A stretch of 62,995 bases of DNA. Source: an uncultured Prolixibacteraceae bacterium. GTDB taxonomy: Bacteria; Bacteroidota; Bacteroidia; Bacteroidales; Prolixibacteraceae. The notes beneath the pieces are model-generated. The model saw only the letters and a program-made list of their open reading frames with translations, did no database searches and was not told where the DNA came from. The stretch is taken from contig CALGIG010000130.1 of NCBI GenBank assembly GCA_937915865.1, positions 1 through 62,995 of the forward strand, read 5' to 3'. Of the stretch, positions 26,462 to 35,822 are shown one piece after another; the stretch's first letter is position 1; each line of letters begins with the position of its first letter. A program made the position numbers and the translations under genes.

Positions 26462-26550
26462 ACTCACCCGTCGTCCCGTTTTAAACGGGACTCTGCCCCT
26501 TCTATATGTCGAGAGGGGAAAAATCCGATAAATCGGACTTGGGGTGAGTC
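26462..26550. repeat. structured intergenic repeat, copy D
   Basis: Outer stem ACTCACCC (26462-26469) / GGGGTGAGT (26541-26549) encloses three hairpins: GTCCCGTTTTAAACGGGAC (26473-26491), CCCCTTC/GAGAGGGG (about 26496-26518) and TCCGATAAATCGGA (26524-26537). The architecture equals copy A, but hairpins 1 and 3 have different sequences that still pair. The outer inverted ends of copies A-C are absent here. Confidence 0.65.
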
Positions 26551-26856
26551 AAAAAAGATAGAATTAAGGTTAAAATTCTTCAATATAAAATTTAAAACGG
26601 TTTCTAAAGTTTAAAACAAATAAAAAACACTAATCCTTATCAGGAACAATCTCTTTATTAAAATGAAATACTGAGTTTGTTTGCATTCTTTATCCGTTGT
26701 TTACCAAGCATATAACCTATATTTGAGAAAATGCTTGTTACTTATTAACGCATAAATCTGTTCATTGATTTATTATATTTTACTGATATTTAATCAAATA
26801 ACAAGGATATATTTTTATTGTATTGTATATTAAAACGAAAAAACTTTAAAAGCAAA

Positions 26857-26882
26857 AGGGGTGAAGTTTCAGGTCCACCCCT
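26857..26882 (-). terminator. GC-rich hairpin downstream of the flavodoxin operon
   Basis: AGGGGTG (26857-26863) and CACCCCT (26876-26882) with a 12-base loop. A run of Ts follows on the minus strand. It is 260 bp from the flavodoxin stop, so terminator function is only possible. Confidence 0.35.
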
Positions 26883-27142
26883 CATTCTTGTTTCTGGCTT
26901 AACCTTTTAAACACGTAATCTACCACAATTACATACTATTTCTTCATAAAATTTACCAAAATCAGTAACGCTTTTGGTAAAAACTATCTCTCTTAATTTC
27001 GAAATTAACATTGTTTAATTGTTTTATGGATTCTGTGGTACAAATATCATTATAACAGTAAAAAATTGTATTTAGAAATGTACCAACGGGAAAAATCCAG
27101 GATAAAAACGAAATGATCCTTCTTGCAACAATGTCTATGTTA

Positions 27143-27667
27143 TTAAAAACTATTTAACCAAGAGTTGATAGCTTCTTTGGCATAATTAACCTTTCCGCCT
27201 TGAATAGCCAACCCTTTTCCAACTATGGTATTGGGGCAGCTCCTCGTAATATCTCCCATGCTTTTCCCAAGCCCACTTCCTTCATGTGTACAAAACGGAA
27301 GAATTGTTTTTCCCGAAAAATCATATTCTTCCAGAAAAGTAAAAACCGCCATCGGGAAAGTGCTCCACCAGTTGGGATAACCCAAAATAATGGTATCATA
27401 ATGATCCATGTTTTCAACATGAGATACAAGTTCTGGCCGGAAATTGCTTCTTTTTTCGGCGGCTGCTACGCGGGTAGTTTCATCATAATCAACCGGATAA
27501 TTTTTAACTGTGCAAATCTCGAACAAGTCGCCGCCGGTTATGTCCTGAATCATTCGTGCAGCTATTTCGGTATTTCCAACAGCGAGATCGACAATCTGTC
27601 CGTTGACATAGTTCTGACCCTTACGAGAGTAGTAGGCAATCAATATTTTTTTTGACTTATTATCCAT
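27143..27667 (-). CDS. flavodoxin-like protein
   Basis: 174 residues. The FMN phosphate loop at the start is YYSRKGQNY, in place of the classical SxTGNT. GYPNWWSTFPMAVFTFLEE provides the second FMN loop, and FCTHEGSGLGKS the third. This is the longer flavodoxin_4 group seen with aldo-keto reductases and quinone or nitro reductases. It probably transfers electrons or acts as an NAD(P)H:quinone reductase. It lies 7 bp after an aldo-keto reductase and is the last gene of the redox operon. Confidence 0.85.
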   Translation of the reverse strand: MDNKSKKILIAYYSRKGQNYVNGQIVDLAVGNTEIAARMIQDITGGDLFEICTVKNYPVDYDETTRVAAAEKRSNFRPELVSHVENMDHYDTIILGYPNWWSTFPMAVFTFLEEYDFSGKTILPFCTHEGSGLGKSMGDITRSCPNTIVGKGLAIQGGKVNYAKEAINSWLNSF

Positions 27668-27674
27668 TTCTTTT

Positions 27675-28523
27675 TTAATTTATTTTCCAGGATCCAAGCC
27701 ATTTTACAGTGGCCGGATCACGATGGTCTAAAAACAAACTTTTATTGGTATCAAGTTTAATTATGGCATCCATATCTGACCGATTCAGCTCAAAGTCGAA
27801 AACATCGAAGTTTTCGACAATACGCGATTTATGTACCGATTTTGGAATTACCACTACATTTCGTTGCATCAGCCAGCGTAAAACAACCTGGGCTACCGAT
27901 TTATTGTATTTCTTACCAATGGAAACCAGCAACTCATTTTGAAAAAGGTTATTTCTTCCTTCGGCAAACGGACCCCACGATTCGATTTGAACCTTGTTTT
28001 CTTCCATGAATTTTTGATTGGCGGTTTGGTGGAAGTATGGGTGCGTTTCAACCTGATTAACTGCCGGAATCACTTTATTGAAGGTGATAATATCCATCAA
28101 TCGATCAGGCTGAAAATTGCTTACTCCAATGGCTTTGATTTTACCCGCAAAATACAACTCTTCCATTGCCCGCCAGGCCCCGTGTACATCGCCGTAAGGT
28201 TGGTGTATCAGGTAAAGGTCGAGGTAATCGAGTTGTAATAAGTTCATCGATTTTTCGAAAGCCTTTTGAGCACTTTGGTAACCGGCATCCTGAACCCAAA
28301 GCTTAGTGGTTACAAAAATTTCTTCTCTGGAAATACCACTTTTACGTATTGCATCACCAACAGCTTTTTCGTTCATATAAGCTGCAGCGGTATCGATATG
28401 CCTATAACCAGCTTGAAGTGCATCCAAAACACTTCTTTCACATTCTGCGGCATCGGGTATTTGATAAACACCAAAACCTAAAATTGGCATTTCAACGTCA
28501 TTATTTAAAATTACTTTTTCCAT
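27675..28523 (-). CDS. aldo/keto reductase (2,5-diketogluconate reductase type)
   Basis: 282 residues from the ATG at 28523. The frame can be read 14 residues further, but that would run into the preceding gene and lacks family similarity. AKR signatures: GYRHIDTAAAYMNE with the catalytic Asp and Tyr, TTKLWV with the Lys, LYLIHQP with the His, and IPKSVHKSRIVEN for the NADPH 2'-phosphate. It reduces aldehydes or keto-sugars with NADPH. It follows the CMD gene by 4 bp. Confidence 0.9.
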   Translation of the reverse strand: MEKVILNNDVEMPILGFGVYQIPDAAECERSVLDALQAGYRHIDTAAAYMNEKAVGDAIRKSGISREEIFVTTKLWVQDAGYQSAQKAFEKSMNLLQLDYLDLYLIHQPYGDVHGAWRAMEELYFAGKIKAIGVSNFQPDRLMDIITFNKVIPAVNQVETHPYFHQTANQKFMEENKVQIESWGPFAEGRNNLFQNELLVSIGKKYNKSVAQVVLRWLMQRNVVVIPKSVHKSRIVENFDVFDFELNRSDMDAIIKLDTNKSLFLDHRDPATVKWLGSWKIN

Positions 28524-28527
28524 AATT

Positions 28528-29304
28528 TCAAATCTTAATTGTTTTTTCTGGCGGCAGAACCTCATTCAGACAGTTAATGGCTGTTAAGGTTCGCGGATAA
28601 CCTACATAAGGCAGCAACTGTGTCATCAGGTTAATCAGGGTTTGGCGGTCGTTTCCTACATTGGCATTACCACGAATGTGACCTTTTATTTGTGATTCGG
28701 TTCCTCCCAAAGCAATCAGGAACGATAGTGTTACCATTTCCCGGGTTTTCACATCCAGCCCGTTTCGGGTAATATAATCGCCGAAGCAATTGGCCGATAA
28801 GTAATGCTGTATATGCAGCAAATCTTTGGGCGAGTTCTTGTACAGATTATCAATTATCTCTCCAAAAATCTCCTTCTGTTTTGCTAAACCTTTCTCAAAC
28901 CTGGTTTCCGGAGTTGTAGTTGATTGGCTTTCCTGCGGAAGTTCAATTCCCTTTTCCTTAAAAAGCACATTAGCAGCGTACAGAAAATCTATTACTTTGG
29001 CAATACCCACGTAAGGTACCGCCTGATATACAATTTCCTTTATTTCAACAGGTGTTGCACCTATATTTAGGGCTGCATTGGCCATCATCTTAAATTCTGT
29101 AAGCGCGTAGCTCCCAATGGTAGACGCAAGTACCATCAATACACGGGTTTTCGTGTCCATGTTGTCGTGCGCCAGAACCTCGTCGAAGGCGAAATTGTCG
29201 AACACTTCAATCAATTCCGGATCTGTTGATCCGGCTTTCGATTCGTATCCTGGCCACAATTCTTCGTGATTTTTAAAAGCTCTATCACTTATTTGCATTT
29301 GCAA
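28528..29304 (-). CDS. tandem carboxymuconolactone-decarboxylase-domain protein
   Basis: 258 residues with two CMD/AhpD-like domains (about 35-115 and 140-240). Each carries the K-x-R helix (MDTKTRVLMVL; LDVKTREMVTLSF) and a turn (NIGATPVEIKEIV; NVGNDRQTLINLM). Neither domain has a CxxC pair, so it is not an AhpD-type peroxidase. The role is unknown; similar proteins occur with aldo-keto reductases and flavodoxin in oxidative or electrophile stress operons. Gaps to the neighbours are 5 bp and 4 bp. Confidence 0.85.
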   Translation of the reverse strand: MQMQISDRAFKNHEELWPGYESKAGSTDPELIEVFDNFAFDEVLAHDNMDTKTRVLMVLASTIGSYALTEFKMMANAALNIGATPVEIKEIVYQAVPYVGIAKVIDFLYAANVLFKEKGIELPQESQSTTTPETRFEKGLAKQKEIFGEIIDNLYKNSPKDLLHIQHYLSANCFGDYITRNGLDVKTREMVTLSFLIALGGTESQIKGHIRGNANVGNDRQTLINLMTQLLPYVGYPRTLTAINCLNEVLPPEKTIKI

Positions 29305-29309
29305 ACTAA

Positions 29310-30308
29310 TTATCGGTTAATCATTTTCTGTGCAGCTTCGGAATACCGCGCTCCCTGAATGCTAATTTTTGACGCTGCTTTGTCAATTCTCTTCAAATAG
29401 TCTGCCGTAAGTCCAATATTTACTGAACCAAGGTTTTCTTCAAGCCGGTGCAATTTTGTAGTACCCGGAATCGGCACAATCCAGGGTTTTTGCGACAGAA
29501 CCCAGGCCAATGCAATTTGTGCTGGTGTTGCTTCTTTTTCTTTTGCAATATTGGTGAGCAAATCGACCACAGCTTGATTATTTTTACGATTTTCTTCCGA
29601 AAAGCGTGGCACAGTGCTTCGGAAGTCAGAACTTTCAAATGTGGTATTTACATCGATCTTACCGGTTAAAAATCCTTTGCCGAGCGGGCTGAATGGAACA
29701 AAGCCAATTCCAAGTTCCTCAAGAGTTGCAAATATCTCTTGTTCAGGTTCACGCCACCATAGCGAATACTCACTTTGCAGGGCTGTTACCGGCAAAACTG
29801 CATGAGCCTGGCGAATAGCCTGAACACCAGCTTCCGACATTCCAAAATATTTCACTTTCCCTTCCTGAATCAAATCCTTCACCGTACCGGCAACGTCTTC
29901 CATCGGGACAGATGGGTCAACCCGGTGCTGGTATAGTAAATCGATTGAGTCAACGCGAAGCCGTTTTAATGATGCTGCCACCATACGGCGGATATTTTCA
30001 GGACGGCTGTTCAGCCCAACCATTTTCCCATCTTGAATATTAAACCCAAATTTAGTGGCAATTACTACCTCGCCCTTAAACGGTTCGAGCGCTTCTCCAA
30101 CCAATTCTTCATTAACGTAAGGACCATATACTTCAGCTGTATCAAAAAAAGTGACACCACGTTCAACTGCCTGACGTAGCATTACAATCATATCTTTCTT
30201 CTCTGGAAAAGGGGGAAATGAAAAACTCATACCCATACAGCCCAAACCAATACTTGAAACTTCAAGACCACTATTGCCTAATTTACGTTTTTGAATGCGT
30301 GATTCCAT
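29310..30308 (-). CDS. aldo/keto reductase (AKR13/YghZ-like)
   Basis: 332 residues with the AKR barrel motifs: GLGCMGMSFSF, VTFFDTAEVYGPYVNEE (catalytic Asp and Tyr), VVIATKFGF (Lys), LYQHRVD (His) and PIPGTTKLHRLEENL for NADP. It reduces small aldehydes or ketones. It is the first gene after the AraC regulator (85-bp gap) and is co-transcribed with the CMD, second AKR and flavodoxin genes. Confidence 0.9.
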   Translation of the reverse strand: MESRIQKRKLGNSGLEVSSIGLGCMGMSFSFPPFPEKKDMIVMLRQAVERGVTFFDTAEVYGPYVNEELVGEALEPFKGEVVIATKFGFNIQDGKMVGLNSRPENIRRMVAASLKRLRVDSIDLLYQHRVDPSVPMEDVAGTVKDLIQEGKVKYFGMSEAGVQAIRQAHAVLPVTALQSEYSLWWREPEQEIFATLEELGIGFVPFSPLGKGFLTGKIDVNTTFESSDFRSTVPRFSEENRKNNQAVVDLLTNIAKEKEATPAQIALAWVLSQKPWIVPIPGTTKLHRLEENLGSVNIGLTADYLKRIDKAASKISIQGARYSEAAQKMINR

Positions 30309-30393
30309 AGCTAAATGTTTTTAAATGAATGATACAAAAATCAAATAAATAATATACCAGAAATAACTAAAACCAAATAGAAAATTACAAAAA

Positions 30394-31293
30394 TCAAATA
30401 TTTCTGAATTTTAAAGGACTTACTTGTGTATGTTTTTTAAAAAAGTTGTTGAAGTGGGTGATTTCAGTAAAACCGAGCGCGTAAGCAATATCCCCGACAG
30501 ACCAATTGCTGTGCCTCAGCATAATTTTAGCTTCCTGTAAAACACGATCGGCTATTATTTGTGAACTTGTTTTAAGTGTAGTTTCCTTAACCGAACGATT
30601 GAGATGGTTAACATGAATGTTAAGTTGGTCAGCAAATTCTGATGGCGACCTCATTTTTATTCTGGGGTGGTTATCGTCGATAGGAAACTGGCGTTCGAGC
30701 AATTCCATGAAAAGCGTTGAAATTCGGGTTGATGCGTTAATTTGATGTTTATCGAAAATTGCTGCAGGTTGAATTTTTAACCCAAAATGAAGCAGTTCAA
30801 ATACCTGGTTACGTAAAACGTCATATTTGTGTATATAGTCCGACTGTATTTCTTCGAACATTTTCTTGTAGATAGTTGTAATGATAACCACCTGCTCATC
30901 AGTCAATTCAAACACATGGCTTCCGGCTGGCTGAAATACAGAGTATTGAGTTATATCACCAAAGTTATGGAAGAAATTCTGGTTGAAAATGCAATAGTAG
31001 CCCGATTCTATTTTTTCAAGATTCTCGCAGTTGTATGGAATTTGGGGATTGGAAAAAAACAAAGCCTGTTTCTTTACAGCAATTATTTTGTCGGCATAAT
31101 TCATGTTAATGTTGCCAATTACAAGCATAATTTTATAAAAATCTCTTCTTTTATATGGAAGTGGATTATTTTTCCCAGGCTCTCCGTGCTCGTGCTCAAA
31201 AACGTTAAAATGTCCGATTTCGTTTTTAATATTATCGGGTATCCAATCAAATTTTCGCTGATAAAACTCTTCAATGCTTTCAATTTTTTCCAT
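30394..31293 (-). CDS. AraC-family regulator of the redox operon
   Basis: 299 residues from the ATG at 31293. A further 15 upstream residues are in frame but unlikely, since the family starts near this ATG. The N-terminal half is a sensor domain; the C-terminal 100 residues hold two helix-turn-helix motifs (PSEFADQLNIHVNHLNRSVK; WSVGDIAYALGFTEITHFNN). It lies directly upstream of the AKR/CMD/AKR/flavodoxin genes on the same strand and probably controls them. Confidence 0.85.
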   Translation of the reverse strand: MEKIESIEEFYQRKFDWIPDNIKNEIGHFNVFEHEHGEPGKNNPLPYKRRDFYKIMLVIGNINMNYADKIIAVKKQALFFSNPQIPYNCENLEKIESGYYCIFNQNFFHNFGDITQYSVFQPAGSHVFELTDEQVVIITTIYKKMFEEIQSDYIHKYDVLRNQVFELLHFGLKIQPAAIFDKHQINASTRISTLFMELLERQFPIDDNHPRIKMRSPSEFADQLNIHVNHLNRSVKETTLKTSSQIIADRVLQEAKIMLRHSNWSVGDIAYALGFTEITHFNNFFKKHTQVSPLKFRNI

Positions 31294-31342
31294 GGTTCTA
31301 AAAATTACAATTTTCAAATAACCAATACTGGTTGCCAATTAT

Positions 31343-32128
31343 TTATTGCCTGGTATATTTTGCGCTAAACGTGTAAACCAGATTTATGTTCCAAATTAAG
31401 TTGCTACTTCCGGAAATGTCTGATTTTATAGTCTTATTTACGATCGACGAAACAGAGACCGGAAGGCCTCGCTTCAAAAGTGTAATTGTATAATTCCAAT
31501 AGAACCCATCTGTTCTGTCGATCTTCAAGTAATAAATTTGTGGAAGTAATTTTATTGTAAACTCCTTACTTATTTTTATGCTTGAAAAATTACTTCGTAG
31601 TGCCAGATAGTGAGTGTTTTTTGCTGCATCATTTTCTAAACAGCGTGAATACAAATAATAAATTCCAAGACTAACCCTGGGCGATATTAACCAGTTGGGC
31701 GTCAATTCGCTTGCCAAATATCTCCTTGAAATCATCGACTCTTTTTCGATTCCGTTATGTATTATCAAACTTGTTTTAAAAGCTATTGCAGGATGTCCAC
31801 CAACAGTCAACTTAAATTTCTCGTTGTCAATCAGGTTGTTGTATCTGAACCAGAAAATAAACGTCCAGGGTTTTCCTTCGAGTGCAAATCGAAACAAAGG
31901 ATCGAATGATATTTTCTCTTTGCCTAAAGAAAGGTCGAACATCAAAGCAGGTTTGCCTAACGTAAAAGATGGAATTGTTGAAATTCCCTTATTTGTCAGA
32001 GTAATTACACTCTGAAAATGATTCTGTTGCTTCTTCTCAATAGGTTGCGAATAAGTGGGCCAGCCGACAAAAATCACAGCAATCATCGTCAAAATTGTAC
32101 TAAAACTTTGATAATTATCTCTCTTCAT
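31343..32128 (-). CDS. putative outer-membrane protein, unknown function
   Basis: 261 residues with a signal peptide to about residue 28 (TYSQP). The mature protein has repeated amphipathic beta-strand segments (FIFWFRYNNL, LGIYYLYSR, FYWNYTITLL) and ends in a strand, suggesting a barrel. I do not recognise the family. It is 49 bp upstream of the AraC gene on the same strand and may share its transcript. Confidence 0.55.
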   Translation of the reverse strand: MKRDNYQSFSTILTMIAVIFVGWPTYSQPIEKKQQNHFQSVITLTNKGISTIPSFTLGKPALMFDLSLGKEKISFDPLFRFALEGKPWTFIFWFRYNNLIDNEKFKLTVGGHPAIAFKTSLIIHNGIEKESMISRRYLASELTPNWLISPRVSLGIYYLYSRCLENDAAKNTHYLALRSNFSSIKISKEFTIKLLPQIYYLKIDRTDGFYWNYTITLLKRGLPVSVSSIVNKTIKSDISGSSNLIWNINLVYTFSAKYTRQ

Positions 32129-32228
32129 TCAGTTTGTGGTATTTAACTAATCAAAAAAAGAAAGTCAAGAGTAATTCTTATAATGAAAATCAAAGTAAAA
32201 GTTACAAAAATCAAATATTTTTTTCGGA

Positions 32229-33914
32229 TTATTTTCCAGGTTTGTAAAATGGAGCTTTTTTAGAAAGAATAAATTTGTTCCTGAACGTATATACGCCGTT
32301 AGGCTCAACACTTACTTGAAAGGATTTTCCCTGAATATTAATCCTAACATTTTTTATTTCAGGCTCAATTCCAACAATTTCCTTTACTTCTCCATTTAAG
32401 TCGGTAACTACTCGTATTCCTTTTGAAAACTGGCAAACTTCTTTTCCATTAATGGTACATACTACTTTATTCCCGTTAGTCACTAACCTGAAGATTTTGT
32501 CTCCCCATTTTTGCTTGTAATCATAGTCGTCAGAGCAATCAATACACGACCAATAAATTCGGTCCTCAGTTAAATGTATCCCAAACTTTCGTGAAATAAA
32601 TTCCAGCGACGATAAAATGCTTGGGCCGTATCCATCTTTGCTATTGTTAATTGTTCCGGTAAATGGGTCGAACTGCTGGGTAAATTTTAATGAATCGCTG
32701 ACTGCTTTTATAAATTTTTGCCCAATCATATCCAGTTCAGCGTAATGACCGTAGTTTTCCAAAGCCCTTATTGAACGTTGAAATGTGAGCCCCTGCGGCT
32801 GTCCGCTCCAATTATTGCCCGTCACGTTTTTGAACATCGGATCGTTAGCTGCAATTGAAGGCAAAGGCATGGGAGTCCAAAATTCATCAGTATTCATCAA
32901 ATGATACCTGATAAATTCGTCAGCCATTTGCTGGTCAAAACTTCCAAAATACATACAACGTAAATTATTATGAAGTAAAATATTCATCACCTTATTGTTA
33001 TTGTCGCGATCGTAACAGGCATGTTCAGCAGCATTCCACAGGTAGGTTTTTATTTTCCGGCGAACTTCTTCTGCTTTGCTTCTCCAGAAAACTTCTTTTC
33101 CATTGTTCAGTTCCTTCGAAATTTTTGCTAACACGTCCCTCCCTGAATAAGAATACGACATAACATCCATAGATTCAATTGGTACCGGAAAATCTTTAAA
33201 GTCTGAGATTATTTTTGCGCAACATGTTTTCATCTCTTCCGGCCCCATTTTTCGAATTTTTTCTGCAGAAGGCGGGTAGTCGTAAATCCATGAATTGGGT
33301 GAATTGCCCAGTCGAGAGCAATCGTCTTCGCCTGTATCCCAAAAGCACCAGGTCTCCAAACAACCATTGCGATCAGAATCTCTTGTTTTCCAAAGGTAGT
33401 CGTCGAATTTGCTGAGTGCATTGTAAATTCTTTCCAGGTATACTTTGTCTTTATTTAACCAAAAATACAACTCGAATGCAGGCATTGGGAAACAGTAGCC
33501 CTGGAACCATCCGTAATGAGCTGTAATATCGCCATTTTTGTAGCTTAGCATTCCAGGAAGGCGCCCGTCTTCGCGTTGATAGTCTATAAATATCAAAATA
33601 TTATTTAGCGCTGTTTCCAGATTTTGCCTGGCATACATGTATCCTCCCATTGGCTGGGTTTCGAGCCACACATTTTTGTACTGGGCGCCTTCAACCAAGA
33701 CTTTGTATTTCCCGAATACTGCAATATTCCACTGTGCTTTTTCGCAGGCCTTATCAAATAAATTCTGAAGTTTTTTGTCGCTGGTTTTAAAAGTAACCGA
33801 AGTTTCCGGTAGTGGTTTATTCGGTTCGATTGGACTACTATTTTGCCCAAAACCTGCAAAAGCAAGTAAGCAAGCAATAACAATCGTAAATGCTGATTTG
33901 AATAGGTTTATCAT
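32229..33914 (-). CDS. secreted (alpha/alpha)6-barrel glycosidase, MGH1/GH63-like
   Basis: 561 residues from the ATG at 33914, which begins the signal peptide (MINLFKSAFTIVIACLLAFAG). A start at 33956 would put 14 polar residues before it. The barrel resembles MGH1-like and GH63/GH78-related enzymes: NVWLETQPMGGYMYARQN, QREDGRLPGMLSYKNGD, ETWCFWDTGEDDCSR, NNWSGQPQGLTFQRSIRAL and DPFTGTINNSKDGYGPS. Acidic residues in the DTGEDD and GTINNSKDG segments are candidate catalytic groups. A short C-terminal beta domain follows. Specificity is unknown. It lies 296 bp after the HpaI gene and may be a separate unit. Confidence 0.65.
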   Translation of the reverse strand: MINLFKSAFTIVIACLLAFAGFGQNSSPIEPNKPLPETSVTFKTSDKKLQNLFDKACEKAQWNIAVFGKYKVLVEGAQYKNVWLETQPMGGYMYARQNLETALNNILIFIDYQREDGRLPGMLSYKNGDITAHYGWFQGYCFPMPAFELYFWLNKDKVYLERIYNALSKFDDYLWKTRDSDRNGCLETWCFWDTGEDDCSRLGNSPNSWIYDYPPSAEKIRKMGPEEMKTCCAKIISDFKDFPVPIESMDVMSYSYSGRDVLAKISKELNNGKEVFWRSKAEEVRRKIKTYLWNAAEHACYDRDNNNKVMNILLHNNLRCMYFGSFDQQMADEFIRYHLMNTDEFWTPMPLPSIAANDPMFKNVTGNNWSGQPQGLTFQRSIRALENYGHYAELDMIGQKFIKAVSDSLKFTQQFDPFTGTINNSKDGYGPSILSSLEFISRKFGIHLTEDRIYWSCIDCSDDYDYKQKWGDKIFRLVTNGNKVVCTINGKEVCQFSKGIRVVTDLNGEVKEIVGIEPEIKNVRINIQGKSFQVSVEPNGVYTFRNKFILSKKAPFYKPGK

Positions 33915-34210
33915 TTCGTCCTGGTTTAGTTGAATGATCAGACACTTTTTGTCCATTGTTATTCAGGATAAAATAGTGTCAGCTTATTTAGGGTAAAAAT
34001 AATGGAATTAGTTCCATTTATCTTTTATGCGATGCACAATCTCAAAGAATATTTAAATGGATTCAGGAAGAGTTAATTCCTCATTGAAAATGTTTTATAA
34101 AATGTTGATAAATATCTATGAAGCAAATGTTATTGAGCTAAAAAAAAGCGAACAGATATTCCTTCTATTCGCATCAAAAATCAGTTTTTATGATAGTATC
34201 ATTTTAGAAA

Positions 34211-35050
34211 TTATATGCTTTGAACGTCGTTGTTTGTATTGATTTGTTCTCCTTTCATTTGTCGAATCTGATTCATTTCTTCCTGAAGTTTGTCTGCGAA
34301 TAGGAACATATCTGAACTGTTTAGAATAATATTCGCTCCAGCTTTAGCCCAAGCAAACTGCAAATCGAAGTTTCCACGCGAACCATTGTGCCCTCCGGCA
34401 GCTATGCCTCTTGCCCTGGCTTTTGCTATTATTCCACAACTCAATTCAAGAAATTCCTGAGATTTGTATTTTTCAGGCATATCGTAAGCCACCGATAAAT
34501 CGTGCGGACCAAGAACAATGCCATCAACACCCAGACCATCAACTGATTGAATATCAAAAAAAACATCCAGATTTTCTACTCCAGTGGGGCTTTCAATATT
34601 GATCAGTAATGTGTTGTCCTGGTTGTGCTTTTTGAGGTATTCAGCCATTTCTCTGGTTAGCTTCTCTTCGCCATAAAGCAGTTTTTTTAACTTTTTACCT
34701 TTTAATGGCCTGAATTTTACAGCTCCAACCAATTCGTAAATGTCATCGATATTTTCGACATAAGGGACCAAAATTGCACCGGCGCCTGCATCTAATGCCT
34801 GCGTTGCCAAATACGGATCAGGACTTAAGATGCGAACAACCGGGTTAATCCCCGCTGCTTTATAAGCTCGGCACATCCAACCAAGTGCATCTTGATTATA
34901 CAAAACATGTTCGTTGCAAATAAAGATATAATCAAGGTTAAGGCTTTTTACTACATCAAACATTTTGGGCGATGTCGAACTTATTAAAGTTCCATATACT
35001 GTCTTTCCCGAACGCAACGCGTTTCTAAATTCATTTCCAATCATTTCCAT
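34211..35050 (-). CDS. HpcH/HpaI-family class II pyruvate aldolase
   Basis: 279 residues. Residues match class II HpaI aldolases: H48 (general base, EHVLYNQ), R73 (PVVRI), E153 (INIESPTGVEN) and D184 (GPHDLS) for metal and pyruvate. It cleaves 2-keto-3-deoxy acids into pyruvate and an aldehyde; the rhamnonate or other sugar-acid substrate is not determined by sequence. Its start overlaps the end of the RraA-family gene by 10 bp, so the two are translationally coupled. Cytoplasmic. Confidence 0.85.
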   Translation of the reverse strand: MEMIGNEFRNALRSGKTVYGTLISSTSPKMFDVVKSLNLDYIFICNEHVLYNQDALGWMCRAYKAAGINPVVRILSPDPYLATQALDAGAGAILVPYVENIDDIYELVGAVKFRPLKGKKLKKLLYGEEKLTREMAEYLKKHNQDNTLLINIESPTGVENLDVFFDIQSVDGLGVDGIVLGPHDLSVAYDMPEKYKSQEFLELSCGIIAKARARGIAAGGHNGSRGNFDLQFAWAKAGANIILNSSDMFLFADKLQEEMNQIRQMKGEQINTNNDVQSI

Positions 35051-35778
35051 TCTCCTTTTCTGCCAAATTTCTGATGAGCGGCTACCCCAAATAAGCGGGC
35101 CGACTGGTTCATTTGTTTAACTATTTCTTGCTGTTTTTCTGTTTCTTTATAAGCTATTGCAGAATATATTACTGTATTACACTCATTATTATCCATAAAA
35201 ACTGCTGCTTCCAATATTTGTGACTGATCTTCTTCAGGGATGATCAAAAAGCCATGCTTGTCGGCATGAATTAAATCACCTGTATTAACGGTAGTTCCAA
35301 AAACTTCAACGGGTTCGCCCCAGCTTAACGGTGCTGCATACGCATGTCCCACACATAAGCGCCTTGCCAATGCTTTGAACCCGGTAGCTCTCATTTCATC
35401 CAAATCGCGAATGGCTCCGTCAACAATTACACCAACGCAGTCCAGTGTTTTGTGCGCATTGGCACTAACTTCACCCCAAAACGATCCATAAACATTCGGC
35501 TTATCCAAATCTTGCGTAACAATAATTTTTGGACCATCCAACGATGCAATGAATTCGCGGTATTCAGCCCAGGCATTTGGGTTTTGTGTTGGTTCAGAAG
35601 GCTTAATCTTAACCGTAACAGCATAACCTACCATTGGTCCAAATTCAGGCATAAAATCTTTTGTTTCTTCAAGATTAAAGCCTGAAATGCGTGAATGGCC
35701 GGTGATTTGTTCCCATCCATTGTAAATGGTTGGTGTATTCCATCGTTTTAGTTTAAGTAATTCACTTAATGGCAGCAT
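35041..35778 (-). CDS. RraA-family aldolase/decarboxylase
   Basis: 245 residues. The RraA/HMG-aldolase core is clear: NVYGSFWGEVSANAHK (95-110), then GVIVDGAIRD with R124 and D125 that bind pyruvate and metal. Members cleave 4-hydroxy-4-methyl-2-oxoglutarate-type or decarboxylate oxaloacetate-type substrates. In sugar operons RraA-like proteins often follow oxidised-sugar steps. It overlaps the HpaI gene by 10 bp and lies 44 bp after the NagX-like gene. Confidence 0.85.
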   Translation of the reverse strand: MLPLSELLKLKRWNTPTIYNGWEQITGHSRISGFNLEETKDFMPEFGPMVGYAVTVKIKPSEPTQNPNAWAEYREFIASLDGPKIIVTQDLDKPNVYGSFWGEVSANAHKTLDCVGVIVDGAIRDLDEMRATGFKALARRLCVGHAYAAPLSWGEPVEVFGTTVNTGDLIHADKHGFLIIPEEDQSQILEAAVFMDNNECNTVIYSAIAYKETEKQQEIVKQMNQSARLFGVAAHQKFGRKGEWK

Positions 35779-35822
35779 GTTATGTTATTAATTTAATATT
35801 ATCTACAATGTTTTGTATTCAA

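Larger units (their letters stand above)
26226..27142. other. repeat-rich intergenic gap
   Basis: 917 bp between the flavodoxin end and the sensor kinase start. It holds a palindromic element (26344-26430), structured repeat copy D (26462-26550) and a short GC hairpin (26857-26882). The rest is AT-rich, with no open frame of coding character. Confidence 0.7.

Noticed and set aside
26462..26550. tRNA-like cloverleaf
   Set aside because: Three hairpins inside an outer stem imitate a cloverleaf, but no T-loop, anticodon arm geometry or CCA-proximal features fit; better explained as a repeat.
33981..34015. Possible third copy of the bipartite motif (GCTTATT ... TGGAATTAG)
   Set aside because: The spacer is too long, several fixed bases differ and the distance to the start is not 96 nt.
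34057..34242. Small plus-strand open frame after the MGH1-like gene
   Set aside because: AT-rich, no family features, overlaps the end of the HpaI gene.
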